Assembly (NCBI GenBank): GCA_963971535.1 | Contig: OZ020592.1 | Location: 59,531,060 to 59,595,059, forward strand | Source: Notolepis coatsorum | Taxonomy: Eukaryota > Chordata > Actinopteri > Aulopiformes > Paralepididae | DNA length: 64,000 nt | Direction: 5' to 3' | Shown: piece after piece, positions 10,547-21,003 of the stretch | Position numbering within the stretch: position 1 is the stretch's first letter | Layout of the letters: each line of letters starts with the position of its first letter | Notes under the pieces: model-generated | What the model saw: the letters and a program-made list of their open reading frames with translations, nothing else | Told to the model about the DNA's origin: nothing | The model's database searches: none | Position numbers and translations under genes: made by a program

Positions 10547-11480
10547 CACTTTAATCGCCGTTGCCGCTGGAACACGTCATTCCCCGCAATGCTCATTCTG
10601 CCGAAGACGCTGGACAGCGTCTTTGATATCAATATTTCAATCTACCCCCGGAGACATGAGATGTACTGGTGAGCCCCTATCAACCCCCTATCAACGGTTC
10701 AAGAGCGCCATCTGGTGGCCGATCGGCGGATCGCCCAGGGAAGAAACAGGAAGTGGAAGCTGGTGCTCATTTCAATTTGGTCCGATCACTCGGTAATAGT
10801 CCCAGGACTCGAGCTGATCACGACGGATAGTGATCCGTTACCAATAACTTGATAAACAACATGATTTGGACGTGTATATACTATTATACAACCTGGAAAT
10901 GGATCGGATATTTCGACATCCAATAATAGAAAAAAATCTGTTCCACGCTCATCTCCCAACGGCGAGAGGAAGCTACGGTGATTTTCAGCGTTATTTTGTA
11001 ATGTCTTCTATACTAACTGCTCTAATGATCATATCACCCACACTAGATGAATGATATAACGTTGCCCACGGAATTATAAACGACCCCCCCCCCCATCCGG
11101 TCATCATCAGATCATACGTAGTAACTTCTAGAAGTACATCCATTTGAATTTTTTTTATCTCGCACAGATTCCTACCAAACTGTATTTGATCATCAATATA
11201 ATGCATTTAGGGCTATAAATCAAGTTCTGGAGAAAGCTGCAGAAAACGATAAAAACATACTTATACTTTAGACTGTATTTTAGTATGAATATGTGAATGA
11301 AAAAGTATAACGTTGCTACACCCTGAACAATAGATATAAGACGTTGAATGGGCCATAGTAATGTCAATTTAGCAATACAATTTTAAAAGTTATAGCCCTG
11401 CAAAGAAGGGGAACTTCTCCATGTTAAATAGGGCTGGCGAGGGATGGTAAATTATGAATTGAACCCCGGCGATCAAAGTG
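10547..11480. mobile_element. piggyBac-like non-autonomous element (934 bp)
   Basis: TTAA flanks the element (10543-10546, 11481-11484). The terminal inverted repeats read CACTTTAATCGCCG on the left and CACTTTGATCGCCG on the right (reverse complement). The right half (about 11080-11460) is homologous, in inverse orientation, to 63650-64000. No transposase frame is visible. TTAA targeting is shared by piggyBac and Kolobok; the ends fit piggyBac better, but this is not certain. Confidence 0.8.
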
Positions 11481-11484
11481 TTAA

Positions 11485-11779
11485 GGGGATGGTGTAGTGT
11501 TTTGATTGATTAACCATCTTGATCAAAAGTGTGTGGGTCTATTCTTTTTCTCATTATACTATCTTTCTCATATTACTCCTTGCCCACTCCTTTCCCTTCT
11601 CATTATACTATCCACTGAACTCTTTTATGTGTACAACCTCAATCTTTAGAAAATTGTACCAGCATCTTTAATATTGCAGGTTGGGAATCACAAGGTAAAG
11701 TGTTTTTGATACAAATTTGCTGCATATCATGGTATAAATTCACATTCAAGTATACTAATGCACCAATATTTGACTCAGA
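11485..11779. other. Unclassified AT-rich sequence
   Basis: No coding region or repeat boundary recognised before the LINE fragment. Confidence 0.4.
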
Positions 11780-11950
11780 TGTTTAGGTACATATATTGTA
11801 TTTTTCACTTGTTGTGCCATACATGTCATATTATGTTGAGGTCTGGGGGAATGTTTATAAAACAAATATAGATCCTATTATTAAACTACAGAAAAGAGCT
11901 ATTAGAATAATAAACAAAGCTAGTTACCTTGAATCGACAAATCCATTATT

Positions 11951-12420
11951 ATTATTTTTTTATCTACTTTTTCTCCCCTATTTTCTATTTTTATCCCTTC
12001 CCCAATTTCGTATTGTCCAATTCTACCCTCCCATGTCTCGAACGTTGTTAGGCCATGCCTCCCACAAGCCGGCTGCAATGTGGACGAAGCCGTGCATCAC
12101 GTGTCCCCTCCGGTACTCGAGGAGGCAGCCGTCGCATCTTTTCACCTGAACAGCGCAATCTCTCAGCGGCGAGGGTCTGCGTGGGAGGGACACACCGCCC
12201 CCGTCGCTTCCTGATTCTACTGCGCAGGCGCACCAACCGACCTGTAGGAGTCGCTGTCCACAACGTCCGATCCCCACCCACCAGCTTCCCACCCCCTAAT
12301 ACTGCCAATTGTATTAGTATGAACGACCAGCCAAGCTGGTAGCAACGCCGAGTGCTGGGCTCGAACCCAGTATCTCCTGCATTGGTGGCGAGCGCCTTGC
12401 CCACTGCACCACCTAGCCGT
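11951..12420 (-). mobile_element. tRNA-derived SINE, copy 1
   Basis: Flanked by a perfect 15-bp duplication GACAAATCCATTATT (11936-11950, 12421-12435). On the minus strand it starts ACGGCTAGGTGGTGCAGTGG (A box) with GGTTCGAGCCC as B box. A conserved body follows (ACAGCGACTCCTACAGG, CAGGTGAAAAGATG), then an A-rich tail next to 11951. The element splits a LINE codon series exactly, so it arrived after the LINE. Pol III promoter boxes are recognisable. Confidence 0.93.
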
Positions 12421-12502
12421 GACAAATCCATTATTCATAAAGTCCTGCACATTAAAATGTTTAGATATGGTGTACATAAAAACCTTGGAAATAATTTTTC
12501 GT

Positions 12503-12975
12503 GGCGGCTGAGTGGCGCAGGGGGCAAGGCGCTCGCCACCAACGCAGGAGATGCTGGTATCGAGCCCAGCTCTCGGCGTTGCTACCGGCTTGGCCGGCCG
12601 TCATACTAACACAATTGGCAGTGTTAGAGGGTGGGAAAGCCGGTGGGTGGGGATTGGATGTTGTGGACAGCGACTCCTACAGGTAGGTTGGGTGACGCCG
12701 GCACGGCGGAAACAGGAAGTATCGGGGGCAGCGTGAGCCTCCCACGCATTACTCCTCGCCACTGAGAGTTCGAGCTGTTACGGTGAAAAGATGCAACAGG
12801 CTGCCTCCTCGTGTACCGGAGGGGACACGTGATGCAAGGCTTCTATCCTCACTACAGCCGACCAGTGGGAGGCATAGTCTAGCAACGTTCAAGACAGGGA
12901 AGGGAAGAATTGGAAATACAAAATTGGGATGGGAGAAAAATAGAAAATAAGGATAAAAAGTGGATAAAAAAAAAG
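12503..12975 (+). mobile_element. tRNA-derived SINE, copy 2
   Basis: Flanked by a 15-bp duplication with one mismatch (GAAATAATTTTTCGT at 12488-12502, GAAATTATTTTTCGT at 12976-12990). The head has GAGTGGCGCAGGGGGCAAGG, and GGTATCGAGCCC is a weakened B box. The body is shared with copy 1 and there is a terminal A-run. It lies in the same LINE as copy 1 but in the opposite orientation. Confidence 0.93.
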
Positions 12976-13283
12976 GAAATTATTTTTCGTGCTAAGAGTA
13001 AAAGCCTACCAGTTTGTATTCAATGTCTCTTTCAACCAAGAGAAGGAAAGTATAATTTAAGAGGGTTATGTATTCTTAAAACATGTAAAAAGGTAAGAAC
13101 TAATGTAAAAGCTAGACATGTTTAAATTTTAGGAGTTAAATTATGGAATAGCCTTAATGACGGGTTGAAGTTGTGTACTTCAGGGGAGGTTTAAAAAAGC
13201 CTTAAAGGATCAAATAATTCAGGAGTACAGTTTGGAGTAAAACATCAAACATTTGTTTTTTCTTTAAAAAAAAGGTATATCTT

Positions 13284-13756
13284 AGGGCGGCTGGGTGGCG
13301 CAGCGGACTAAGCGCTTGTCACCAACGCGAGAGACACTGGTATCGAATCCAGCTGTCAGCGTTGCCTCCGGCTTAGCCGGCCGTCACACTGGCTCAATTG
13401 GCAGAGTCAGCAGGAGGGAAGCCGGTGGGTGGGTCCGGGTCGTTGTAAACATCGACTCCTACAGTTCGGTCGGGGCGCCTGCACAGCGAGGGAAGGATCT
13501 GGAGGGAGGTAGTGTGACCTTCCACACGTAACACTCTCCCAGTGAGAGTCCGCGCTGCCAGGTGAAAAGAAGTGGTGGGCTGGGTACACATGTGTCGGAG
13601 GACGCATGTGATAGTCTCCGCCCTCCCAGACCGACGGTAGGGGGTAGAGTGCGCAACGACCAGGAAGGGGATTGGGAATTGGCATAACGACTAACATTGG
13701 GAGGGGAGAAAAACGGAAAAAGGGGGGAAAAGATCATTAAAAAAATTAAAAATTAA
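13284..13756 (+). mobile_element. tRNA-derived SINE, copy 3
   Basis: The flanks share the 9-bp duplication GTATATCTT (13275-13283, 13757-13765). The head is GGCGGCTGGGTGGCGCAGCG, and the B-box region is GGTATCGAATCC. The body includes AACATCGACTCCTACAG and CCAGGTGAAAAG, with an AT-rich tail. It is more diverged in the body (for example ACGCATGTGATAGTC) than copies 1 and 2, and closer to copy 4 in the head. Confidence 0.9.
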
Positions 13757-13765
13757 GTATATCTT

Positions 13766-14012
13766 GCAGCATATTTTAAGTTTTTCTTTCTTATATTAAA
13801 ATATATTTCGTTTTTAAGAATTTGTAAAGGATAGGCAAAAATAAGCATGTGCTTCAGCCTATTCCTTTTTTTCGGTAGTTGATTTTGGATTTTGTGTGTG
13901 AGCTTGCCTTGAATATGTACATTTGTGATTTTCTTTTTCTTTTCCTTTTGTAAGTCCACACGGGTGTGTTTGATTTGTCTGTAAACAAGACATTCATTCC
14001 TTTGGAGGAATT
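13766..14012. other. Unclassified AT-rich sequence
   Basis: A minus-strand frame of 96 codons spans 13753-14043. It continues, in a shifted frame, the coding-like stretch at 14013-14189 (SIKAKLEFLQRNECLVYR), so both may belong to one degraded coding sequence. Otherwise nothing is recognised. Confidence 0.3.
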
Positions 14013-14189
14013 CTAGTTTTGCCTTGATTGATTGGGATCGCATGGGATGAGCTTGGGATCAAACCATCCCTCGTAAATTTCTAGGATCAGAGAAATGTTC
14101 TCTGTCACATTATCATTAAGAGTTGTTATTTCAGCCCTGTCTGAATCACCAGACACTTTGGCTTGATGGGCATCAAACAGCTCCCCCAT
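14013..14189 (-). pseudogene. Unidentified coding-like fragment (possible decayed exon)
   Basis: A 58-codon minus-strand frame whose translation reads like a soluble, charged protein (NISLILEIYEGWFDPKLIP near its end) rather than low-complexity noise. Near 14040 the sense seems to move into the frame running from 14043 to 13753, so a frameshift is likely. I do not recognise the protein. It could be a decayed host exon, a retrocopy or an unrecognised transposon protein. There is no splice evidence. Confidence 0.3.
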
Positions 14190-14735
14190 GATCCTACTTC
14201 TCTAGTCTAGTCTGGGAAACTAAACTACTTTTGACTACTTGACAAATGGAAGTCGCTGTTTTGAGGCAGTGAACAAGACTTGAATCGAGAAACCTCTCAT
14301 TAGCATCGGGATGAGTGTGCAGAACTTTCTCATTCATGTTTGTTTGTGATTAGTCTGCATCTTGGATCGGCAAACAGCTGCTTGGCACGCATGGTGCGTC
14401 CTCTTGCCTCAACTAAAGCAAAGCTCTGTGGACTGACTGCATAGTTTCACCACTACAACTGCTCTGGCCCTAGCAACCCCCAGTTCCGCCCCTGCCCAGA
14501 GTCTAAAACCAATCACATCCTCTCTCTAAGTGTCTCGTAAAACAGTGCATGAACAGGCACCTCGTGGCTGGTAGAGATTGACATAATAGCAATAAAAGAT
14601 TAATTTATCCAAAAGAAAAATCTAAAATAAATGCATGGATAATTAACGTTTGGATTAAGATTTAAGTGGTGCCATGAGTGTGTGGGTGGTTACAACACTG
14701 CTTGAAAGAAATAAAGTAAAAAAAAAAAAAAAAAA
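14190..14735. other. Unclassified sequence ending in an A-tract
   Basis: No gene recognised. A run of about 19 A (14718-14736) abuts the following MITE. Confidence 0.4.
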
Positions 14736-15065
14736 ACATGCCGACATTATGGGAAATGCGCTTACTGTCTTCTCTTGCGCGTTCCGGCTGTAAACTAGCC
14801 TATAGTACAAATGAATGGAAGCAGTTACGGACCACTAACAACTAACAAGCTTAAAACTCCGGGAGAGGTGTTTTTCACCAACAGCTATAGCTAGGCTAGC
14901 TCCGCTAGCTGGTCCATATCCACTTCTAATAATTTGTGCTAAGTTAGGCTATTTTGCAGCCTGATAGCTTTCTACTGAACGCACAGAGAGGAAACTGGTA
15001 TCTATCTTCGTGTCTGACTCTGGAGAAGGCCGTAAGCACATTTCCCATAATGTTGGCGTGTTCCT
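14736..15065. mobile_element. MITE with ~30-bp terminal inverted repeats
   Basis: The left end ACATGCCGACATTATGGGAA pairs with the right end (reverse complement starting AGGAACACGCCAACATTATG). Both continue through GGGAAATGYGCTTAC. TTAA follows at 15066-15069; the left flank is replaced by a poly-A run, so the TSD cannot be confirmed. The interior has several GCTAGC motifs and no coding. Confidence 0.75.
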
Positions 15066-15069
15066 TTAA

Positions 15070-16301
15070 CAATCTGTCAACAGTCTGAAATGGAAGGGCA
15101 CATGGGACCAAAGTACTAATGTTCCAACATTAAAAAATAAAAACATGTGGGGTCTGATATAAAGATCATATGATACGGTTTAACATCTGAAGCACAGATA
15201 ACATAATGGTAAAGATGACTGGGAGGGAGTGCAAAGGGCTTTTCAGTGGGACAGAGGTATTATAGCCCACGTTTATTTTTTCTTCTATTTCTTTATAAAT
15301 CATTTGCACGCCAAGCCATGTTAATGATTATTTGGGGATCTCTGTCGTGTAAATGTAATAGAACGATTAAATATTGGACAACTTTTAATCATTATTCGCC
15401 CCCCTTGAAGCGTGGGAGTCCCTTCCCAGCGTAATGGTAATAGTCTCAACTGGTGATCACCATAGGGGGGGATTTTCCCGTTTTTCTGCAGAAAATGTCA
15501 ACACTTCCAAAAACGTGCAGTGCATGTGTGTGTGTGTGCTTTGCCAGAACATGTATGACTTACTGTTTTCGCTCCTTTTGAAACAGAATGTGAACATACA
15601 CATGTATTCTGAGCACGTGAGAGCAAATTAAGCGTATACTTTTAAGACTTGTAGAACTCCTTTTGGAAGGATAGCCAATGCCATGTTCTTTTTTGGTTTT
15701 GCACAATGTCCTTTCTGCAAAGTAACTAGGACAAATTGTCTATACTTTTCAATTTGATCAATAAAGGCTAAGCCACCCTGCATACATTATTCTAGTGTGT
15801 GTGTGGGGTGGTGCATTACGTCAATCTTAACTACAAATATTTCAACAAAAACACCAACATGCATTCAGTTTCAAAACTTTTCAGAGGCTTACCTTGAGTT
15901 TTCTGCACACTCGCCAAGCCAGCTGTGTTGTTTGCTAAACCGCAGTGTCACTACAGCCAAGTCGGACATTCTTACCAATCAAATCACTAATAATAACGTG
16001 CTGTTTAGTCCCTTACATAAACTCGGCTCTGGGTTTGAGTTACACGAGCTTTCATCCGTGACCGGGCATCAACAGTAGTACAATGTGTACAACACATGTC
16101 ATGCACAGTGTAGCAAGCTGTAGTACATAACAGTGACAGCTAGAATCAGCCTAGCGCAGGATGGAGAAGACACGCCAACCTCCTCCCACGCCCACCACCA
16201 CCCCTTTATCTGCCATCTCCAGTCCTCCTCCCGACACGTGAAAGTAAATTATGCAATTACAGGCGTCTTGCTTGGACAGTGGAGGGTAAAGTGGACCCAG
16301 G
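15070..16301. other. Unclassified non-coding stretch
   Basis: No known repeat boundaries, RNA genes or convincing coding regions seen. Frames of up to 93 codons look random. Confidence 0.4.
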
Positions 16302-16313
16302 CGCACACACACA

Positions 16314-16345
<32 letters not shown>
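16302..16345. repeat. (CA)n microsatellite
   Basis: About 20 CA units with a few interruptions. Confidence 0.95.
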
Positions 16346-16346
<1 letters not shown>

Positions 16347-16499
16347 TAAACTTCAAACATCATCTAAACTTAAAATAACAAGTTCACCTTTTTATTTATA
16401 TATTTTTTTTGGGCAGGAGGGGTGGGTGGGGAACACTGTACAACGTACTGTACAAGCAAAACTGTACATTGGAATATTGACAAAACCATACTTGGTCAT

Positions 16500-16766
16500 T
16501 TACTGTACATTGGAGGGGGTTGGGTTAGGACATTTACAGGGGCCAGTTTCGAATTGCTTTTTGTGTTTAGTCCCTTGTTTGAGCCGAATCTGGGTTTAAC
16601 ATGATTTGTGGAGCTCCCTCTGGTGTTGTGATCGTGGTATTCACTGACCTTTGGGAAGTATTTTGACATGTACATGGGTAACTTGGTCGTGTAGTGTATC
16701 CTGTAGACCAGGCCCATTGCCAGTTGCTGTACTCTGTTGTCTACTCTAAGCCATCCTAGGTTGTCT
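16500..16766 (-). pseudogene. LINE 3'-terminal coding fragment (family X)
   Basis: The minus strand encodes LGWLRVDNRVQQLAMGLVY and HNTRGSSTNH, the extreme C-terminus of a LINE polymerase also seen at 19394-19700 and 49230-49450. The final residues (KLAPVNV) are joined after an internal deletion. 5'-truncated; clade unresolved. Confidence 0.7.
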
Positions 16767-16789
16767 GACCTCACTGTCTCACTGACCAT

Positions 16790-17014
16790 GATACATGTCC
16801 TTTTCCAGAATAGGAAACTCACAGTATAATCAGATGTGTCTTCATCTGGGGACATGGAGATCATGGAGTAGACGTGTTTCACGTGAGCTCCCTTCTATCG
16901 TGCGAAATATACTTTTCTCCCCATTAGTCTTTGTTTTATTTGTATTTGTTATTTGTCTGCTTGTTGAGTCGTCGAGTTTCAACTACTGTCGTCGACTTTT
17001 TTCAACTTTCTGCG
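16790..17014 (+). other. Probable 5' UTR of Tx1-type LINE
   Basis: Pyrimidine-rich leader before ORF1, open upstream without an obvious promoter. The 5' boundary of the LINE is not fixed; the family-X LINE fragment ends just to the left. Confidence 0.4.
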
Positions 17015-17920
17015 ATGTCGGTGGTGGAGACCAGATCCATGAGCACCCCAGCCGGCAAACTGCCACCGGGCCTAACCTCGCCGTCGCCCGGTATCAGTGA
17101 GATAAGCGAAGCTGTACTCTCGGTCATGACCAAACTCCATGCAGACTTTGAGACACGCTTCGCTGAAACACAAAGAAAAGTGCAGGCGGAATTTTTTGAT
17201 AACCTTCATCGAGAGATGTCAGAGGAAATTAGGTTCGCGGTCGACCCGTTGAAAGACAAGATGGAGTCGCTGCACGTTGTCTCCTCGGCTAATGCTAACG
17301 AACTAGCCACGCTAACGACAGAGGTCTCACTACAAGGCGAGAGGATGGCGGGTCTGGAGACCTCCCTGCTGGCTAGGCAGGCTGAAGTTGCCAAACTACA
17401 GTCGGTAATTGTGGAAATGCAGTCCCGGGAGAGACGCTACAACATCAGGATTGTTGGTGTACCGGAGGGCAACGAGGGAGGCCGTCTCTCGGAGACCATG
17501 CCGGAATTGCTGCAGGAAATACTGGGGAAAGATGTCCTCCCCAGCCCTCCCGTATGTGAATCGGCCTACAGAGCGGGCAAGACCAGTCCTGGAGTGAACA
17601 AAGAGCCGAGGCCCATCATTGTCAAGCTGAACAGGCTTCAGCAGAGGGAGCTCATCATGCGGTCGGCCCGTGCCAGAAGGGGTAAACTAAGTCTTGGCGA
17701 TCACAAAGTGGCCATTTTCGAAGACTTTACGCCGGAGGTTCAAGCACAGAGAGGCGAATACAAAGTAGTCATGTCCAGGCTATGGAAACTAGGCCTGAGG
17801 CCTACGCTATTCGCTCCCGCGAAATTATCTGTGCTGGGTAAGGACGATGATCGGCGTTCATTTTGGTCGTTGGCTAAAGCGAAGGAATATCTCGGGGGGA
17901 TAGCCGAGACTGTAGCTTGA
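17015..17920 (+). CDS. ORF1 protein of a Tx1/L1-type LINE
   Basis: Likely RNA-binding chaperone of the LINE ribonucleoprotein. The frame is open from 16931, but the ATG at 17015 gives the natural start of a 301-residue protein (it begins MSVVETRSMSTPAGK). A helical, heptad-rich region spans about residues 60-150, consistent with the trimerising coiled coil. An RRM-like core follows, recognisable by RYNIRIVGVPEGNEGG (about 160-177), the signature of L1 ORF1p (Transposase_22 family). A basic C-terminal domain ends in AKEYLGGIAETVA. The whole frame is uninterrupted, unlike most LINE remnants here. No ORF2 follows directly; the nearest Tx1-type ORF2 is at 42060, beyond the nested elements. Confidence 0.85.
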   Translation: MSVVETRSMSTPAGKLPPGLTSPSPGISEISEAVLSVMTKLHADFETRFAETQRKVQAEFFDNLHREMSEEIRFAVDPLKDKMESLHVVSSANANELATLTTEVSLQGERMAGLETSLLARQAEVAKLQSVIVEMQSRERRYNIRIVGVPEGNEGGRLSETMPELLQEILGKDVLPSPPVCESAYRAGKTSPGVNKEPRPIIVKLNRLQQRELIMRSARARRGKLSLGDHKVAIFEDFTPEVQAQRGEYKVVMSRLWKLGLRPTLFAPAKLSVLGKDDDRRSFWSLAKAKEYLGGIAETVA

Positions 17921-18409
17921 TATCTATGTCGGGTGAGTGACTTGGCGATGTGGGCCTGAATACATTGATGGGGCGGACTACTCACAAATGCTTGTTGTCA
18001 TGCCCAGACATGCTAACTGTCCACTGCCCATCCAAACTAGCGGGGCATCCCAATGACTTCTGTTACTTGCTAATGCTGACCTCATGGTCGTACGTGTGTG
18101 TCGCCTCTATGAAAGCTAGCGAGCTAGCTGAACAATGTACAAAACAGATTCTAGCGTGCTAGCCGGATTCATCACTAGCTTACGCGCTAGCCTCGGGCTA
18201 GCTAGCAGGCTGTGTCTATCGCCCGCGCCGAGACATTCGAGACCCGTTAATGTTTACGTATTTTGGTTGTTGTTGCTGTTTAAGTGACATCGGTTTGCAC
18301 AATTCAACGGTGATCGGGTCCTTAACTAACTTCTTGTATGCTTTTATTTTTATATCCAGGCTGTTTTGTGCTTTGGGCTCCAGTAGTAGAAGGTCGGTTG
18401 AATATATAT
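17921..18409 (+). other. Inter-ORF region of Tx1-type LINE
   Basis: Non-coding. Positions 18262-18320 (CTGTTTAAGTGACATCGG) are about 80% similar to 41383-41440, just upstream of the Tx1 ORF2. That supports placing both in the same LINE family. GCTAGC motifs are frequent at 18115-18210. Confidence 0.55.
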
Positions 18410-18539
18410 CAGTGGAGGCTGCTGACCAAATTTTTAGGTGAAGCACAAATTATTATATTATATTATATATTAAATTATATTTTTAAAACATCCCCCACTG
18501 TGTGTCAGTGGTCAGTGGACACAGATGAAAACATATTAA

Positions 18540-18765
18540 CATTAGGTGACAGCGCACCTGACCAGATGAAATCATATTAGGCGACAGCGCACCTGACCAG
18601 ATGAAATCATATTAGGTGACAGCCCACCTGACCAGATCAAAACATATTAAGTGACAGCGCACCTGATCAGATCAAAACATTTTAGGTGACAGCGCACCTG
18701 ATCAGATCAAAACATTTTAGGTGACAGCGCACCTGACCAGATCAAAACATATTAGGTGAAGGTGA
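18540..18765. repeat. 35-bp minisatellite, about 6 units
   Basis: Units of the form GGTGACAGCGCACCTGACC followed by AGATSAAAWCATATTA. The core AGGTGACAGCGCACCT is itself a near-palindrome. Confidence 0.9.
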
Positions 18766-18769
18766 CAAG

Positions 18770-19212
18770 GAAGCCACAGACTCATACCCCCCCGACACTC
18801 AACTAACCGCCTCGGACAGTCCTTCATAGTGGCCATCAGGCTCCACAACAGTGGGCAGAAACTGCTGCCAGACATCGACCTGGGACTTATAGGAACCCAA
18901 GGAGGACAACTTACACTACCTTAGGCATACTGCACCTTATGTGGATACTGTGATACTGTGAATAATGAATAATGTATATTTCAGTTAGTTAGATAGTAAA
19001 TTATAACACTACCTTATGCATACTGCACCTTATGTGACACTGTGAAAATATATTTCAGTTAGTTAGATAGTAAATTATATTGACCTATTTGTTTACACTG
19101 CTTGTGTTGTTTTCACTACCTGTACCCCCCCCCCCCCCTTCCCCCATGCTGCTATGATGCCTGAATTTCCCCAAGGGGATCAATAAAGGAATATCTTATC
19201 TTATCTTAAAAG
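18770..19212 (+). mobile_element. LINE 3' end fragment with TATCT-type tail
   Basis: The stretch ends GGGGATCAATAAAGG followed by ATCTT tandem units. This is a common 3' terminus of CR1/Rex-like fish LINEs (AATAAA plus short repeats). The coding part upstream (SFIVAIRLHNSGQKLL-like) is degraded. A C-run lies at 19126-19139. Confidence 0.55.
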
Positions 19213-19393
19213 GAAAGATGAAATTCCCTACCTGGGTTCCATCCTATAGAGGCAAATCATTCCTGTGACAAAATGGGATCCAATGTAATAAAACTAAGTC
19301 AACCAACGAACTAGATTCCTGTACCGGATCTCCTCTCTGGTAAACAAGAATACCTTGAAGACTAACAGGAGCACTCATTCAAGGGTACTACGA

Positions 19394-19700
19394 CTATGCT
19401 TGCACCTCATGGTACCAAAGCACCTCAAAGGCACTAAAAACAAGATTACAAACATCACAAAACAAACTGGTCAGACTACTGCTTGACCTTACTCCTAAAA
19501 CCCACCTCACCCCTGCCCACTTTGACAACCTAGGATGGCTTAGAGAGTAGACGACAGAGTACAGCAACTTGCAATGGGCTTGGTCTACAAGATACACTAC
19601 ACCACTAAGATACCCATGTGCATGTCGGAATACTTCCCAAAGGTCAGTGAATACCACGACCACAACACCAGAGGGAGTTCCACAAATCATGTTCAACCCA
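19394..19700 (+). pseudogene. LINE 3'-terminal coding fragment (family X), second copy
   Basis: Plus-strand copy of the region at 16500-16766 (shares CTAGGATGGCTTAGAG and ACACCAGAGGGAGTTCC). The frame is disrupted by a stop near 19548. It is followed by a poly-A run at 19722-19752. Confidence 0.7.
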
Positions 19701-19714
19701 GATAAAATAATTTA

Positions 19715-19755
<41 letters not shown>

Positions 19756-20121
19756 ATAAAAAAAAATAGTCATAACTTAGAAATGAGATTGCATAGGTCT
19801 ATGAATCGATATCGCGATTCTGTTTTGATTAATTGCCCAGCCCTACAGTGTGTACAGTAAGTTAGCTTGGTGATTATCATTGTGATGTAGGCTAAGATGG
19901 CTAGCTACTGTTAGCATACAAGCTTTTACAAACACTAGCCTATACTTACTTTTTCATCCACAACGTTTTTTCTGATCCACTTCTTCATGTTGCTCAGTTG
20001 CTGGTTTATACTTCGGTCCTAATGTTGGCGCAAAGTTTAATTTAGCCTGACTTTACTTGTTATAGCTGTACAGCTTACTTCTACTAAACAACAACTAAAC
20101 TACTTCCTTGCTCTTTCAAAC

Positions 20122-20362
20122 AGTCAAAATGGGTCCATCTGCAGGGTCGGAGGTTAGGTTTAGCTCTGGCCAATCTCAAGTTTCTCAAGTTTCTTTATTA
20201 GTTGTCATACAGAAGTACAGAATACTTTTATACAAAATGCTTATTTCAGTTACATTTTGTATAAAAGTATTCTGTACTTCTGTATGACAACTAATAAAGA
20301 AACTTGAGAAACTTGAGATTGGCCAGAGCTAAACCTACCCTGCAGATGGACCCGTTTTGACT
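20122..20362. repeat. Foldback of ~110-bp arms with 13-nt loop
   Basis: The left arm 20131-20239 and right arm 20253-20353 are reverse complements. The only clear difference is 8 extra bases in the left arm (near 20147), and similarity extends a few bases outward. The arms contain ACTAATAAAGAAACTTGAG, which looks like a LINE 3' end, so this may be an inverted duplication of a LINE tail. A transcript would form a very stable hairpin. Confidence 0.9.
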
Positions 20363-20843
20363 TTGCAATGCAGCAATCTCTGATTGGATTTGCAAGGCTG
20401 CCAATCATATTCAACCTCCATGTATTGGATGGCAAGGGCTGTCAATCATTCAATCCTCCATTCAATGGCGAGAGTTTAACTGCACAGACCGTGCTTAGAC
20501 GAAGTTAATAGCCTATTTCGATTGGCTGTTATTTATTATTTATATAACATTGGGTCACACCTGTGAAGTTTTCTTCACGAATAATTACTGCAGTCATTAC
20601 TGCACTGCAGGCCTGTTCAGAGCTGTCAATTTTGTTCATTTTTTAAAAAGAAAAAATTCACTGACATTTTTTTTACAGAGGAAAACTTTTCTAATAAAAA
20701 AATATAAAATAATAATAATTAAAAAAATATTTTTTTTATATATATATAAATAAAATAAATTTATATATATATGTAAATTAATAATAATTATGAATTATGA
20801 GTGAATTTGTGTTTCACGTGTTGTCATAGAGAAACCTCCACTG

Positions 20844-21003
20844 ATATATATATACAATATATGATAACAGGTTGTGTCAGGTATAGCTTATTACTATCCC
20901 CGGGTTAATGAAGGTGTTTAATTCTATTCTTACATAGGTTATGTCATTCCAGCCGTTGTGCCTGATCAGAGGGGCTGTTACATGCGTGCACTTTGACCAT
21001 AAC
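20844..21003. other. Flank between hAT-like element and BEL/Pao element
   Basis: Unclassified. Its last five bases ATAAC (20999-21003) are the left TSD of the BEL/Pao element. Confidence 0.5.

Larger units (their letters stand above)
11780..13255 (+). pseudogene. LINE C-terminal region interrupted by two SINEs
   Basis: Three plus-strand pieces (11780-11950, 12436-12502, 12991-13255) form one LINE polymerase C-terminus once the SINEs are set aside. The first encodes VVPYMSYYVEVWGNVYK and LQKRAIRIINKA; the second resumes exactly where the first stops; the third encodes the terminal region with LRGLCILKTCK and GVKLWNSLND. There is one internal stop near 13123. The wording is typical of the region after the RT thumb in jockey-superfamily LINEs of fish. 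The clade is not resolved. Confidence 0.82.
18410..20843. mobile_element. hAT-like DNA element, 2.43 kb, non-autonomous
   Basis: The inverted ends start CAGTGGAGG on both sides (right end read as reverse complement), with weaker similarity over about 40 bp (GAAGCACAAATT versus GAAACACAAATT). Both flanks read ATATATAT (18402-18409, 20844-20851), an 8-bp duplication compatible with hAT but of low complexity. The interior holds a 35-bp tandem repeat, two LINE 3' fragments, a poly-A run and a large foldback, so it is a host for further insertions. No transposase is seen. Confidence 0.65.

Noticed and set aside
12503..12600. tRNA genes from A/B-box matches
   Set aside because: The matches at 12345-12420, 12503-12590, 13284-13370 and 52337-52420 are heads of a SINE with a common body, tails and TSDs.
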